A stretch of 64,000 nt of DNA, taken from NCBI RefSeq assembly GCF_024362695.1, contig NC_065406.1, forward strand, positions 11,966,001-12,030,000, in the 5' to 3' direction. A program made the position numbers and the translations under genes. Below are positions 11,591-23,486 of this stretch, one piece after another; the first letter of the stretch is position 1; each line of letters begins with the position of its first letter. Source of the DNA: Pectinophora gossypiella (lineage: Eukaryota; Arthropoda; Insecta; Lepidoptera; Gelechiidae). The notes beneath the pieces were generated by a model. It did not search any database. It worked only from the letters and a program-made list of their open reading frames with translations, and was not told where the DNA came from.

Positions 11591-12640
11591 TTTTATGTAA
11601 ATTATTTTGGGGTCTTATTTATTAAGATAACGAGCTTCCGATATATGTTTATGCAAGATTTGGAGCAAAACCTATTGGGAACATGCTTAGACAGTCATAT
11701 TATCAATTCGATGTAAAAAAAACCAGCAATTAAAAGCTATATATACATATTTTAAAAGTGCATATTAAGCCCTTTCATTTGATACCACTGATCCCAGCAC
11801 AATACCATCCGAAAAAACTTTTTTCCTCAGTTAATGTCCTCTAGAGGGCGCCACATTGAATTAAGCGTGACGACACATTATAGCCTTTATTCACTGGACA
11901 ATCAAGATGCTTCTAGTGACACCTCTTTTGTTATATTCTGAAAAGTGGTTTAGGCATATGACCCTATGGCTTCGCAGCAGTCGGGTAATAGCTTGCGTTT
12001 GACTACAATCTAAAGTGGTGTACCCGCTTACCTAGCAAGTGCATATTCACTCTAGCTCTAAAGCTACTCCTTGACACGGTTGAGTTCTTTAGATACTGAA
12101 TATATGTATAACTTTCGTCAATAATTCGTAGAATGAAATATTACAATATTACCAACATCGATCGCTACGTGCTACGCGCTACGGGCTACGCTGCTACGCC
12201 ATTATTTATGTATTGTAAGACAATCAGTGTCACGCGGACATACAACATCTAATAATGGCTGTTGAATAATAATGACTTTATTGTATACAATTACTTGTCA
12301 CGTATACAATTATATTTGAAATTGGTAACTGAGTCCTAAATATAGGTAAGTTATATTTTTACAAAACAATTAAGCTACTTATCCGTTTTAAGTAGGTATC
12401 TAAAATATTTTATCGAGCGTCACGTATTAAAAACTCATTTACTCAGAAATTAGAAATCAGAATAATTTATTCAGCCTAATTATCATGGATAAACTTGTTG
12501 AAGCTCCATTTATTTTTTTGAATCCATGTCATTTCGCAATGTGTTATGGCTGAGAAGAAATAACTATTAATACTACTATAGATTTTAAATCAATATACTT
12601 CATACATTACAAGTTATTTAGTAAGTAGAAGCACACATAG
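11591..12640. other. Mostly unassigned; possible old repeat remnants
   Basis: The motif CCCTTTCATTTGATACC near 11770 and a scrap of family H near 12009-12055 (CGCTTACCTAGCAAGTGC) suggest old transposon remnants. At 12160-12200 a short direct run of CTACGCGCTACGGGCTACG occurs. There is no gene. Confidence 0.4.
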
Positions 12641-12990
12641 TCTGTTAGTGACATCGTAACGAAAACTTTGACCGTCGCAAAGGTATTTAAAATAACAAAA
12701 AAAAAACACTTTATCTTTCATGAATTTCCCGACAGGAAATTCCACTTGATATCAACTCAGAATCATGGCCTGAATCATCACCCTCAGTATTCGTTACTGT
12801 GTCACTAAGACCCGTACGTACTTGTACAGGGTTTAAGTGACATCGTAACGAATGCTGAGGGGGGTGATTCAGCTCATTATTCTGAGTTGATATCAACTGA
12901 ATTGTCAATAGCAAATGTATAGGACTAAAAATAATTAAAAAAAAACAAAAAAAAATTGCGATGGAAAATTCCACATGGTATTAACTCACA
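12641..12990. repeat. MITE M1, two partial fold-backs in tandem
   Basis: Two M1 units lie side by side (about 12641-12815 and 12829-12985). Both show GTGACATCGTAACGAA on one side and CAGAATCATGGCCTGAATC or its diverged equivalent on the other. The A-rich centres match the typical M1 centre. The 87-codon minus frame covering them is not a gene. Confidence 0.75.
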
Positions 12991-13415
12991 ATCATGAGAT
13001 GAAGACGAAGCAGAAGACGAGAAAATTACAATTCGCCTTTTGAATTGCGGCTGTCTTAAAAAGGTTGAGCGTTATAATTCCAAATGAAACGTTATATGCC
13101 ATTACACCTCCTTAGTGTATTTTCCACTGAATTGAAGTCATCCCCAGAGTACCGTAGCACTTTATCTGTGTAAAGTGGGGGTAATAAAGCCTTTTGTAAA
13201 TGCTAATGTGCGCACAGGAGCACTGTGTCTTACAGAGGCAACATTAGGCGAGCCAAACAAGAATTTGCTCAGCAATTTTATATCCAAGTTGTATGGTTAG
13301 TGGTCACATAAATCCACTGTATGTTACATTGTATTTTATGGGTTTTTTAACTACGTATGTGTAGTTTTTAATGTTATATTTTCTACATTGTTATAAGTTA
13401 CTATTCTTGAGCATA
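12991..13415. other. No feature recognised
   Basis: Unique sequence between two M1 copies. Confidence 0.45.
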
Positions 13416-13550
13416 CAGGGTGTTAGTGACATCGTAACGAATACTGAGTTAACATCAAGTAGAATTTTTCTGTCGGTGAGTTCATGAAAATTTTAGTGTT
13501 ATTTTTTTAAGTTTTTCAGTTTCATATTTTTGCGATGGAATTATATTAAT
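13416..13550. repeat. MITE M1, internally deleted copy
   Basis: It begins ACAGGGTGTTAGTGACATCG, then CGAATACTGAG, and jumps to TTAACATCAAGTAGAATTTT, missing the GATGATTCAG block. The centre (TTCAGTTTCATATTTTTGCG) matches the copy at 581-800. The right arm is missing after TGCGATGG. Confidence 0.7.
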
Positions 13551-13724
13551 ATTTGCATTTATTTCTTTTTATTTTAATTGCAATAAAAAATGTCTTGCGT
13601 CCAACTATAATAATAAAAACTTTTAAAGGTTTTAGGCGCTTAGAAGATATTATCAGAATTTATGGATTATCATCACAATCAGTATCTCTGGGGGATCGCT
13701 TTTTGAGCTAATTGAAACATTTGT

Positions 13725-13956
13725 ATCACAATATTACAGGTTGATCACCTGAGTGTCCGAAAAGTAAGAAGATCCGTGCTTCGGAAGGCACGTTAAGCCG
13801 TTGGTCCCGGTTACTACTTATTAATGTAAGTACATGGTCGTTATATGAGCTATGTTAGGGGCCTTTGGCGGCTCAATAATAACCCTGACACCAGGGTTGA
13901 TGAAGTTGGTAATCCACCTTACAACCCACATGATAGAAGAAGAAGATCACAATATT
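13725..13956 (+). mobile_element. SINE A, 5'-truncated, 11-bp TSD
   Basis: A perfect 11-bp duplication, ATCACAATATT, at 13725-13735 and 13946-13956 brackets the insert 13736-13945. The insert lacks the tRNA-like head and starts inside the body (ACAGGTTGATCACCTGAG). It carries the shared core (13773-13810), then GGGGCCTTTGGCGGCTCAA, ACCCTGACACCAGGGTTGA and a GATAGAAGAAGAAG tail. Loss of the pol III promoter with a clean TSD is what abortive target-primed reverse transcription gives. Confidence 0.9.
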
Positions 13957-14627
13957 TTCCTTCTTAAATAACGAGCCTTATAACAAAGAACGATGAGTAG
14001 ATAGGTACGTAATAGATAGTTACAACATCATATTTTATATTCCCCTTTAAACAGATAGGTATCATGTTTCTCACATTTATTATACACCTTTTAGCGTATA
14101 ATAATAGTAATAATCTCTTCCATTCAGGCGTTAACCGCACTGTGGTAACTCATAGAATTTTAATAAGACACGACCTGGCTGGCTTCTGTTTAGAACACAT
14201 ATTTATTACCTCACTATTTTCTATCACATAACTGTATTCTACACCTTATTCTGTTAGGGATTAGAAAATCTCTGCGGCAAAACGGGATGGTTTAAAATTG
14301 GCAGATGCGGAGTCCATTTATAGGCAATAGTTGAGGCGTGAGTAGAGAATGGTATAAGAATTGAGGACCTAGGTGAAGCAGCCAAGGTCTTAGATTTTAG
14401 ATATTGCTGCTTGGGTCAACCTTATTCACCTTTGACTGTTTTCCTTGTATTTGTAATCATAGTGCAGACTTCGGTTATGTCTCGCCTAAAGCTCGTCCAT
14501 AGAGATAAATATCATGCATACATACAGCAGACATGCAGTGATTGATCTGTTGTAGCAAATTCTGGCAGGCACAAACTTAATTTCTATTTAAACCTAGCTC
14601 TATCTCTTCCTTGTACTTAATGTATGT
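13957..14627. other. No feature recognised
   Basis: Unique AT-rich sequence without a supportable gene. Confidence 0.45.
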
Positions 14628-14901
14628 AAAGGACAGCACTAAAAAAAAGTAACTAAGGAAAAAAAACAAAACTAAAATAATAAAAAAAAAACAAAAAAAA
14701 GAAGCATAGAATTAAGGAATAGATTTAGGAGCAATAATTAAGTAAACTAACAACTATTGTAAACTAACAAAGGTGCGGACCACTGTGTCTGCAGTCTGTA
14801 GTGCAGAGGGGGTTTTAGTGGGCGCGAGTCCCACATAACCCAGGCGTTCGTGCGACTGGGTATGCATAAGACATCTCCCCCTCTATAAAAAAAGGACAGC
14901 A
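14628..14901 (+). mobile_element. LINE 3' UTR fragment with poly-A and 11-bp TSD
   Basis: AAAGGACAGCA at 14628-14638 recurs at 14891-14901, directly after the 3' poly-A (CTCTATAAAAAAA). The insert, about 14639-14890, opens with an A-rich stretch and continues with GTGTCTGCAGTCTGTAGTGC, GAGTCCCACATAACCCAGG and CGTGCGACTGGGTATGC. The poly-A tail fits a Jockey- or R1-like LINE rather than the RTE families found elsewhere here. The parental element is not identified. Confidence 0.75.
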
Positions 14902-15900
14902 TTATTTTTTAAATGGTCAAACAAAGTTCAATTTTATTCGCCTAAGACCAATATTAGTGTAATTACTTTAGACAGTGGTTGTACAAGGAATAGTGTCTAA
15001 TTAAAAATACAAAGCTATAAAGTCTCTTAAGACAGCTCCTTAAGCAACATTTAATTACGTCACACCCAACTCTTCAGTGACGTTACACTCATTCCCGACA
15101 ATTTGTACAACGCCTTGCAATAACGCCTCTCGTCGCTGCACGATATGATTAATGAATGCGGCTCTTTCATGTAAATAATATATAAACAGTACTTCTTATA
15201 GGGCTGGCAGAACCAAAAGTCATCAGGAGACAATTCGCAGTTTTGATACTTAATGTATTATAAATTTATAACTCCTCGACTGACGCACTGCGCAAAATGA
15301 TTAATTGATGCGGTACTCTGATGCATTCTTTCTTTTTTGCTTCCATATAGAGAACAACGTGAACTAAATTTCAAACGGTGAGAACACAATGCGAAATTGT
15401 TAAAAATCTTAAAATCCTAAGGCTGAGATTTCCAGTCACAATAATTAAACACACGATTTTAAAAGGACATTCGCTCCTACGACTTTAAAGGTGATGATGC
15501 AATTTACACACCCATAAAACGCTATTCTTTGATGTTAAAGGCAGTGACCGACAGCTAACTTGTTTTATTTTTCTTTATAATAGTAGTTTATGTAAATTTG
15601 CATCTTCACGGTCTCCGCCTAATTTGGAATTATTTGCTAATAGCCAAACAATAGCAAAAGCATGTTTTGTATGAGAAAAAACTATACCTACTTATTATTT
15701 ACTTCGGATTGAATTCAAACTAAGGTGTTAATTAACATGGTACAGTATTGTGTGAAAACACACGTTACACGTCAGATGACATCATACATCCCATACCAAA
15801 TTATGAAACCGGTGCTGCCAAGTTCACCGCACTGCATTCCGGTTGAGCAGCGGACGGATGTAGTAATTACCTGAAACAAAAAACGACGCTCGGTAAATAT
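14902..15900. other. No feature recognised
   Basis: AT-rich flank leading into the CpG-rich island. No repeat or open frame was recognised. Confidence 0.5.
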
Positions 15901-15939
15901 AGAGTTCGACTCAATCAGCACACAACGTTACGCTACAAC

Positions 15940-17110
15940 ATGTACGACCTGCGCTGCGCGCACGCAAAAAGGCAGACTGTTTGGCGTGCCTCGCAGGGCA
16001 AGCCGGCGAATTCTAATTCGGTTGCGTTATATGCGCACACGGCGACGCGCATGCGAAATTAGCACCGCGGCGGCGCGCCCGCGCCCGCCGTCGCCGCCAG
16101 CCAATACCCGCGCCGACACATAAAATTATTTCCAGAAGAACACATGTCCACGTACAAAACTCCGCCATAAAATTTACGCATTTACACTCCCACTGATGCA
16201 CAATTAGCGAACGTTTCGTGCGAAACTTTGTCCGAGGGCTTTAGTGCGCCTGCTGCACTGCCGATATTGACAATACGACGATAAATAACGACGATGCGGC
16301 AAACTTCCACAATAAAACACTGTCGGATATTGCGGCCATTTTGTTAAAAACTTAACACGTAGCATCAGTGCACGCCAAAACAAGAATATTGAACAATTGG
16401 GAGAGGATCTGCATATAAAGCGTGCACGAGATGGTATCGCTTGTTCACATATTTGCGAGCGGACGTCGAACGTCGCCTGACTCATTTGGCACAAGACGCC
16501 GGCGCTTTTTTGAAGATTAAACTTGACGCAAAAAAGTGGACGCAGCGGTACGAAGGCACGCAGATTTGCAAAGGAGCAACAAGAGCGCGGAATGGAGCGG
16601 GCGACCGGCCAGGAACGGGTTTGGTCGTGAGAATGCGCGCTAATGTATGCGGCACCGACACAATGCGCCGCCCGCGCCCGCTCGCGACGCCTCCTCCCGC
16701 CATTACACATGTCACCGACGTAATTTATCGGGCCCTAATTCCCAAATACCATTTCGTAATTAATTAAGTACTGTAACATGATTCTGTGTTAGCTGTGTGT
16801 ACAGTCAGTGTGTCGCGGGAAGCTCGGCGGCGTACACAGACGGAGCGGCAGCTGCACACGCGGCCCTCGCGTGTAACAAGAGCTCGGTTCGTTAGAGCCG
16901 CAGATTTAAAATAAAACTCTTCGCAAAGGGAACAAAAAGAAAACCCTTCTGCGGTGCGGAGTAGGCGCTTGACCCGAGCGCGGCAACGGCATTACCGCAG
17001 TGTGCCGCCTGCGTAAAACAAGCCTTGAAAAACTGCAGTAAGAATTAATTTACCGTATCAGGGATTTTCACTTGCACCATTTTTCAGCGTCACGGCACCG
17101 CTGCACCGGC
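15940..17110. promoter_or_regulatory. CpG-dense island; candidate promoter or 5' exon
   Basis: CpG is strikingly frequent here against the AT-rich background: about 26 CpG between 15961 and 16140 alone, with further dense blocks at 16520-16720 and 16800-17000. It contains a CCAAT (16101), an arthropod-initiator-like TCAGT (16805-16809) and, downstream, a weak splice-donor-like CAGTAAGAA (17036-17044). This permits, but does not prove, a 5' non-coding exon from about 16807 to 17037. The overlapping 60-170 codon frames on both strands are what GC-rich DNA gives by chance. No known gene could be attached. Confidence 0.4.
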
Positions 17111-18239
17111 GTTTTATTTCAATTGTCTCTGCGGGTGGATTGCCCTATTTCGAGAGTGCATTCGCGAACAATTTTCGCCCAATCAAATCTGGAGTACTTT
17201 CGATTGCTTGTTGAAAACCACTGTTCATATTTAGTGAGCTTCAAAATTTGATTAGGTAGGTAGTTTCCAAGTCATATTTAATCTCTTATTGAAACTGTCG
17301 CTATAGTTTCTGGTTGCGTGGGTGACGAGGCTGCTTAATAAGCGGTAATCAGCTGCAATCAGATTAAAGGCCGTCCAACAGGCGGCTGATGAGTTAAATT
17401 AGTAGTGATTGCGGATCAGGTTGCGGCGGCGGTCTGCGGGGCGGGGGGCGGGAAGGGTCAATAGAGTGGCGCAAGTTTCTACTCCGCTGTCACTACTCCA
17501 GACAAATTGGCGACGTCCCTGTGATGTATCCTGATCATCCTGTTGCATTGAGAATAAACAATTATCGATCTTTAAATGATGTAAGTTTGGCAAGTAAAAA
17601 GGACTTAGGTATTTAAAAACGCCTCATTAAATGAATCAAAAAATTGCCTCTTTGTATGAATATCATAATTATGATATAATAACATTACATATAAGTATAT
17701 ATTACTTATATTGTACAAACTAATAAAAAAGTGAGTTATAATCGTTCTAAAAAGAAGTTATACAATATATCACCGAGTGATATTGCATTTCAACAAGCCA
17801 TTAGGTCAAGTTTTCTACAACTGACATACCAATAACATATTGATGTTTATCGAGGGAAACAAATGAATAGAGAGCACGAAACACGCATAACCCTTCATCG
17901 TAAAAAACAACAAAGGGAAACAAGAAACGAAAAGGAAAAAGCAAAGACAAACGACTTTCGTAAAAAAGCATTCCAATTTCGCACAGAACATATTTCGTAT
18001 TTTTAACGAGAAGTTATCACTAATCAGTCGATATAGTCGTTTGATTTGTAAATTGATCGAAACCACAACTTTGGAAAGGTTTTACTAAAACGAGGGACTT
18101 CAATCCAACTTTTTTCGTACATACCGCGAGAGTTCCTTACAAAGTACGTGACAGTTACTAGGTACATTGCTGAATCCCGATTCAACAACGTGATTCTATA
18201 GGGATAGATTAAAAGGGATCAAAATCTCAGAAGTGTATG
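17111..18239. other. No supportable gene
   Basis: AT-rich. It contains a perfect 16-bp palindrome, TATCATAATTATGATA, near 17660. A GC-richer patch at 17405-17470 is an extension of the CpG-rich neighbourhood. Confidence 0.45.
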
Positions 18240-18470
18240 GTATACATAAACCCACTTCTCGCCAGGCATGTTTAGGTCCTAATTACGTAATAGGGGGCCA
18301 GCCTATTACCATTAACCGGACACAAATCCTGGAAACCACACGATACTCGTATCAATTTATCTATGATCCAAACATGAATTCAAACTCATAAGAGTCCGAC
18401 CTGGGATTCGAACCCAATATAAGTCACGTGTTCATCGAACAGGGCTATTACGCATTTGGATAATGAACAA
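18240..18470 (-). repeat. tRNA-derived SINE-like fragment (family D)
   Basis: In antisense there is a box-B-like block (GGGATTCGAACCCAATA at 18404-18420), which as GGTTCGAATCCC on the minus strand fits the pol III consensus. The neighbouring CACAAATCCTGGAAACCAC looks like the body of a retroposon. There is no second copy in the window and no TSD, so this is a tentative call; an eroded tRNA pseudogene is the alternative. Confidence 0.45.
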
Positions 18471-20141
18471 ACATTGGAAAATAAAATTTAAAAGTCCATA
18501 AGTCAATTCTACATGACTCAGTCGTAATAATAATGTACAAACACAACCTGAAATAGGTAATTATTAAACCTTATCATTCGATGAATGTAGAAACTCCGAA
18601 ACACTGCCATAATTACATTTCAATATAGGACTGATAACATCAAGGGTATTGAAGGTAAATGTGCCTGAAAACACGATATTTAGGTGGAATTCAATCTGAG
18701 CGGGGCCATTCTAACTGATCCGCTGGCTAGAATTATTTACCCGCGTGCCGGTCTAATTAAAAACAAACCGAAGCCTCCATAGAGCTGTGAATATGATCTA
18801 CACTACACTGAAAATATAATGCGTGATTTTTGCCGGAAACATCTAGTTTACGAAACACGATAGTTATTATATCCAGGTGTATGTTTTGGCTATGGTCCAT
18901 AATTGAAATTGCAAGTTTACTCGACAAACTCCGTGCTTGCATGCGTGTTACTTCACTGCGTGCTTAGCAAACCATAATCTTTTACACAGTGAAAAATTGT
19001 GTAAGTAAATTCAATTCTATATGAAAATTTGTGTAAGTAAATAAAACACATACCCCTCCTGACGCCACCCCGCCTTTATCACGTTCAGTAAAGAAAACCC
19101 ATTCACAGGTATACACAATTATACACTAAGGTACCCAAGGCCAGAGTTGTAGAAGTAAAGTGTCTAATTTATCCCAGAATAATCCACTAGAAATCACCCA
19201 ACCCTACACACCAGTGATCTTAAACAGCGCTTTGCCATTCGTACCTACTCCCGGACTACTCATGTTTCCTAAATCCCGAAATCTGATTGAAACCCCCAAT
19301 TGAGCTTACTCGGCCCTCGTTACATTGAATCAGGAAACTGATGGTTACCTACTATTCAATGATGCACATGTAATTTGCTTTAACAGGGAATTGGTAATAG
19401 ATTGTCAAACTAAAATATATTTAATTGCCAAATCATAATACAATAGATGATTCTAGTGGAAAGGAAGGAAAAGACAACCTTATAGAGTCCTTCTTAGGTA
19501 AAACATTCAGTAACTACAAAAGGGTCGGTTTCAATTCTGATATTTCACCCAACTGCTACGTTCAAATACAATTATTAAATTCTGGCTACATCTTCTTGTT
19601 GCTCTGTTGACAATATTGCTGAGATTTTACTGCGATAATGAATCCCGCGTACCTTATCGTATTTACAATATCAACTAAGATCAGCGTAGAATATCAAATT
19701 TTACTCCCGAAACGAAATACCGAGAATCCATCAGCTCTACAGCCAGGCTAGATTTGCCAATAATGCGGACTGCGGAACCTGGAAACCACATTTTCGACAC
19801 TGCCGATCCAATTACTCCGGTAAATTAAATTATTCACCGAATAAACCGAATTGTTGATTTATTCATACACATTCTTGTCATAATTCAACGTATTTAATAA
19901 CTTAATATCTGGATTATTTATATTACGCACGCTACCAATTAAATGACAATTTGAATTTCCGATAGACTATTATGGAACCGTTTTTGCTGTATAATTTTAC
20001 ATATTTATAGCTGCTTTTATCTCCACAGGGCGACATTGCGTTGTGTATTCTTATAGGCTTGGTTCTGAGCCAGTACTTAGAAGTCTTGTAAGTATTCAAA
20101 TATGTCTTGTATTCAAGCCTATTAATTTAAGTACTGAGATC
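18471..20141. other. About 1.7 kb without a recognised feature
   Basis: AT-rich unique sequence. Isolated 60-codon frames (for example 19425-19610) show no motif. Confidence 0.5.
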
Positions 20142-20207
20142 TCTAGTTTATTAAAGGAAGCCGTGCCCAGCAGTGGGTCATGTTGGCTATTTATGTTATT
20201 CTAGTTT
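20142..20207 (+). mobile_element. SINE B extreme 3' end, 8-bp TSD
   Basis: TCTAGTTT at 20142-20149 and 20200-20207 brackets a 50-bp insert carrying GTGCCCAGCAGTGGGTC and GGCTATTTATGTTATT. This is the last part of SINE B (compare 35930-35972). It is an extremely 5'-truncated retroposition event. Confidence 0.65.
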
Positions 20208-20739
20208 TTGTAATTTAATTCTTATTCACAGTACATTATCACAGCTTGACTGAGAAAGGTAATAAAAGAAGAAACTAAAATGTTTATTTGTATGTCGGAA
20301 CAATCCACTAGAGACCAGCCTCCTAGCATCAATTGTAAAATTCGCAAAACAAAATAAAGTCTGACTAATTAAATTACTATAAATTAGCAAAACTTACAAC
20401 TGCGAGATAGTTTATAACTGTAGTTTGCTCTAGATAAAACCTGAAAGGTATGCTGCTCGCAATAGATTCTCCAAGACACCTCCTGATATTACGAGGTGGA
20501 AAACTGGAAACTTGTAATTAAAGGAAACTTACTTAGCAACGAGCTAGCTTGAAATCTAGCCACCGGCTTCAAGGTAATGAACTGTATTGCCAATAGTGTT
20601 AAGTACTAGAATTATTTCTAGTTAAGATACTTAAACGTGGGTAGGCTATGTTTGTTTTATTTCTAAAGATTTTGGTAAACTTTGACTTTAGGTTCTTAAG
20701 TGATTCAATCCCAGGTTGTGAGAAGCTGCATTAGTTTTA
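20208..20739. other. No feature recognised
   Basis: AT-rich unique sequence. Confidence 0.45.
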
Positions 20740-20832
20740 GGCGGATGAGACGTTCGTTATGTAAAGAATGTCGATTCAAAGTGTAACTATGTAACCTACT
20801 GAATAAAGATATTTTTGAATTTGAATTTGAAC
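20740..20832 (+). repeat. CR1-like LINE 3' end with (TTTGAA)n tail
   Basis: GTGTAACTATGTAACC is followed by TGAATAAAGATATTTTTGAA and two further TTTGAA units. Short tandem tails after TGAATAAAGATATTTTTGA are typical of CR1-like elements of Lepidoptera. No coding part remains. Confidence 0.6.
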
Positions 20833-21930
20833 TACGAACGCTATAAAGCTTGTGGCAACCACAGTAGTCAAAGTAAACACGCAAGACATTTTTTGTTTTG
20901 TTTTTTAATTTAAGACAATAGGCCTAAGGGCATCGCCTGAAAAGGTAATATTTTTTAAGAATGTCAATCAACCCTATTGTGCCGATGGCGATAAGCGCTG
21001 AAAGAGGATAAATGTTGACCACACCGGCTGGTTCTGACGATACCACAACTGACGATATCTTAAGCTCAGAACCATTTCAGGAATCACAAGCCCAACCACA
21101 TACAGACAGTGTCGAAATTTTTGCGATTTTTCAATCAATAACTTTGGCTCGTGCTTATCTCTACTCTATAGAGTAGAATCATGAAAACTACCATTATATC
21201 CTTTCGCAATCCCTGATATGAAAGTCAAGTAAAATTGAGCTCCATTGAAGTAAGATTATATAAGGTGGGAGCCATTGAGGTGGAAACCGTCGGAGCAGTA
21301 ATCAGCTTAGCTCCAGCACTCGGCACCGGCACTCAGACTGGAGATTTATTATGTAGCGAGCATTTGAATTAAAACTCTCATTCTCAAGGGTTAATTTAGA
21401 AATTCGCTTAATTTAATTTCCTCTTTTACCCAGGACTGTACTTACTTATACTTTCTTTATTATTTTTTTGTTTTGTAAAAAGCAAAGCAAATACTTACTT
21501 AATAGACAAACACATCTGCTTTTAATCAACGGAACAGCATACAGTAGGTAGTACTGCACATTATTTCAAACTTCTACATCACATAGTCTGTTAATTAACG
21601 TTTCATTTCATAAAGTGGTAATTTATGGAAAACTCATTCTGCAAATTGAATTTATGTAGCTAAATTATATTAACACTCTCATTTCCCTTTACAAACTAAA
21701 CTAATTTATAATAGGAATTTGTAACGAGATGTCTTTTGGTATTACACCCCGGAAATTCCCGCCAGCTCCAATTTAGCTTGCACTTACTTTGACCATTACC
21801 TACCGTACGTTCGACACGATTCACTATTATAACACACTACAATAATCCGTATACCTAGTACACTTACCGCTGCAAGTCACAAGAGGAATTGCGGCCGATA
21901 TTGGCCCCTATCGCAGTCTTAAAATGGGCA
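20833..21930. other. No supportable gene
   Basis: The 20925-21110 block (GGGCATCGCCTGAAAAGG, GGCTGGTTCTGACGATACC) is less AT-rich and may be transposon-derived, but it has no second copy in the window. Confidence 0.4.
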
Positions 21931-22281
21931 TATACAGTGTTAGTGTGATGGTAACAAATACTCAGGGGGATGATTCAGCTCCTGATTCTGAGTTAATATC
22001 AAGTGGAATTTTCCGTCGCAAAATCCACGTTTATTTTTTGTTTTTGTTAATAATTTTGAATTCTTTAGTTTTGCGATGGAAAATTCCACTTGATATTAAT
22101 TCAGAATACTGAGCTGAATCAACCCCCTCAGTATTCGTTACGATGTCTCTTATGCTCCGTACAAGTATGTACAGGTAGCCATACACACTTGTATGACGGA
22201 AAATTCCCCTTGATATCAACTCAGAATCATGGTCTGAATCATCCCTCAAAGTTTTCGTTACGATGTCGATAATACCCTGTA
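21931..22281. mobile_element. MITE M1 compound element
   Basis: This is the most complete M1 locus. A left arm starts TACAGTGTTAGTG (21933). It is followed by CAGGGGGATGATTCAGCTCC, ATATCAAGTGGAATTTTCCG, an AT-rich centre, the mirrored right arm to GTATTCGTTACGATGTCTC (about 22155), and then a second diverged right arm ending ACGATGTCGATAATACCCTG plus TA (22280-22281). TA at both outer ends agrees with a Tc1/mariner-type target. The extra arm suggests a nested insertion or a tandem rearrangement. Overlapping short frames on both strands are not genes. Confidence 0.8.
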
Positions 22282-23128
22282 TATAAAAAAATATACGACT
22301 ACGGTTATCACTCAACCGCCTATTTATAGATAGCACGATTTTTCCATGTTATTAGGAGCAAATAAGGAACTGAACGCTTCTTAATCCAGCAGAGAAGCAC
22401 CCGTACCTGAAATCTAATCAAAATCAAACTATGATCCAAGAGTAGTTCAAATACACCAAGAAAGAAGGATATTGGCCTTCCGCCAACACTTCAACGGCGA
22501 AAGACCCCTCCTCAATAACGGGATTTACTTAAAGCTCTGTACTTATTTCGAGAGATGTCTTTATTTATGCTGGAAATTCGATCTCTATCGAAATGGAATA
22601 TTTGGTTGAATGAACTACCTAGTAGTAAATATGAAACTGGAAGTAAAATGTTTAATAAAACTCATGTGATATAATGTTTAGTCTACCTTTACTTGTTAAG
22701 TGTACTTACTAGGGATGTGCCTACAATATACCCCGTAGATATAACTATACCTACTCATATAGAAGAATATATATATATATATTTATATTATTTCGCAGGT
22801 TTGCACTCTCATACAAATAAACACAAAATCTACACAGTACATTTTAATTCTACATCCAACAGAAAATGCTCGTGAAAGGAATAATATACCCTCCTCCATC
22901 AGTGGGCGAAGTAAAGTGATATCTCATCCACACAACGCTTTACCGGCGATACAGCGACAAGCGGTAGACTTTACCGATTTGAAGGGAAACGCAAAAGGTC
23001 CATAAAGCTTCAGAATTAAGACAGTCACGTAATTATATATAAGTAAATGAAAGAGATGCATGGAAGCGTAATTTAATCGGATAGCACAGGAATTTAGGTT
23101 TCAGATACAAAAGCTGTTATCGAGCTCT
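22282..23128. other. No feature recognised
   Basis: AT-rich, with an (AT)n microsatellite near 22768-22783. Confidence 0.5.
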
Positions 23129-23255
23129 GGGGGGGTTAAGATATTTATATCGACGCAATTCATTTAAGAAAGCAATATTGCTACTTGACATTGTTTTGCA
23201 TTGCGCACTTACTTTTATATGCGCAAAAGTCAAATTGCAATATGAATTTTGATAA
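23129..23255. repeat. MITE M2, left part
   Basis: GGGGGGGTTAAGATATTTAT, CGCAATTCATTTAAG, AAGCAATATTGCTACTTGAC and the centre TGCATTGCGCACTTACTTTT match M2 (see 24598). The right TIR is eroded after AAATTGCAATATGA. Confidence 0.75.
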
Positions 23256-23328
23256 GAATGTCACCACGCTTACTTAATATCCTTAACCTTACTTTTAGAT
23301 ACTATCCAGCTAGCCTATTATTTAACCT

Positions 23329-23486
23329 GCCGGGTCTGCACGACAACCGCGCCGCGAATTATATTGAGCGCTTCGACCAATAGCCGTTTGATGTTCATCT
23401 ACGTAGATAGCATTCGTATCATTTATTGGCCCAAGCGCTCGATATGATTCGCGACGCGCGCGACACGGTTGTCATGCAGACCCGGC
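23329..23486. mobile_element. Fold-back MITE M5 (GCCGGGTCTGCA arms)
   Basis: The left arm 23329-23382 begins GCCGGGTCTGCACGACAACC. The right arm 23424-23486 ends GGTTGTCATGCAGACCCGGC. They pair almost throughout (GCGCTT, CCAATA and ATTCGCG blocks included) around a ~40-bp loop. It is CpG-rich compared with other MITEs in the window. It has no second copy here and no clear TSD. Confidence 0.75.

Noticed and set aside
16204..16767. Frames of 77-168 codons on both strands in the CpG island
   Set aside because: GC-rich DNA lacks stop codons by chance; the frames overlap on both strands and show no protein motif.
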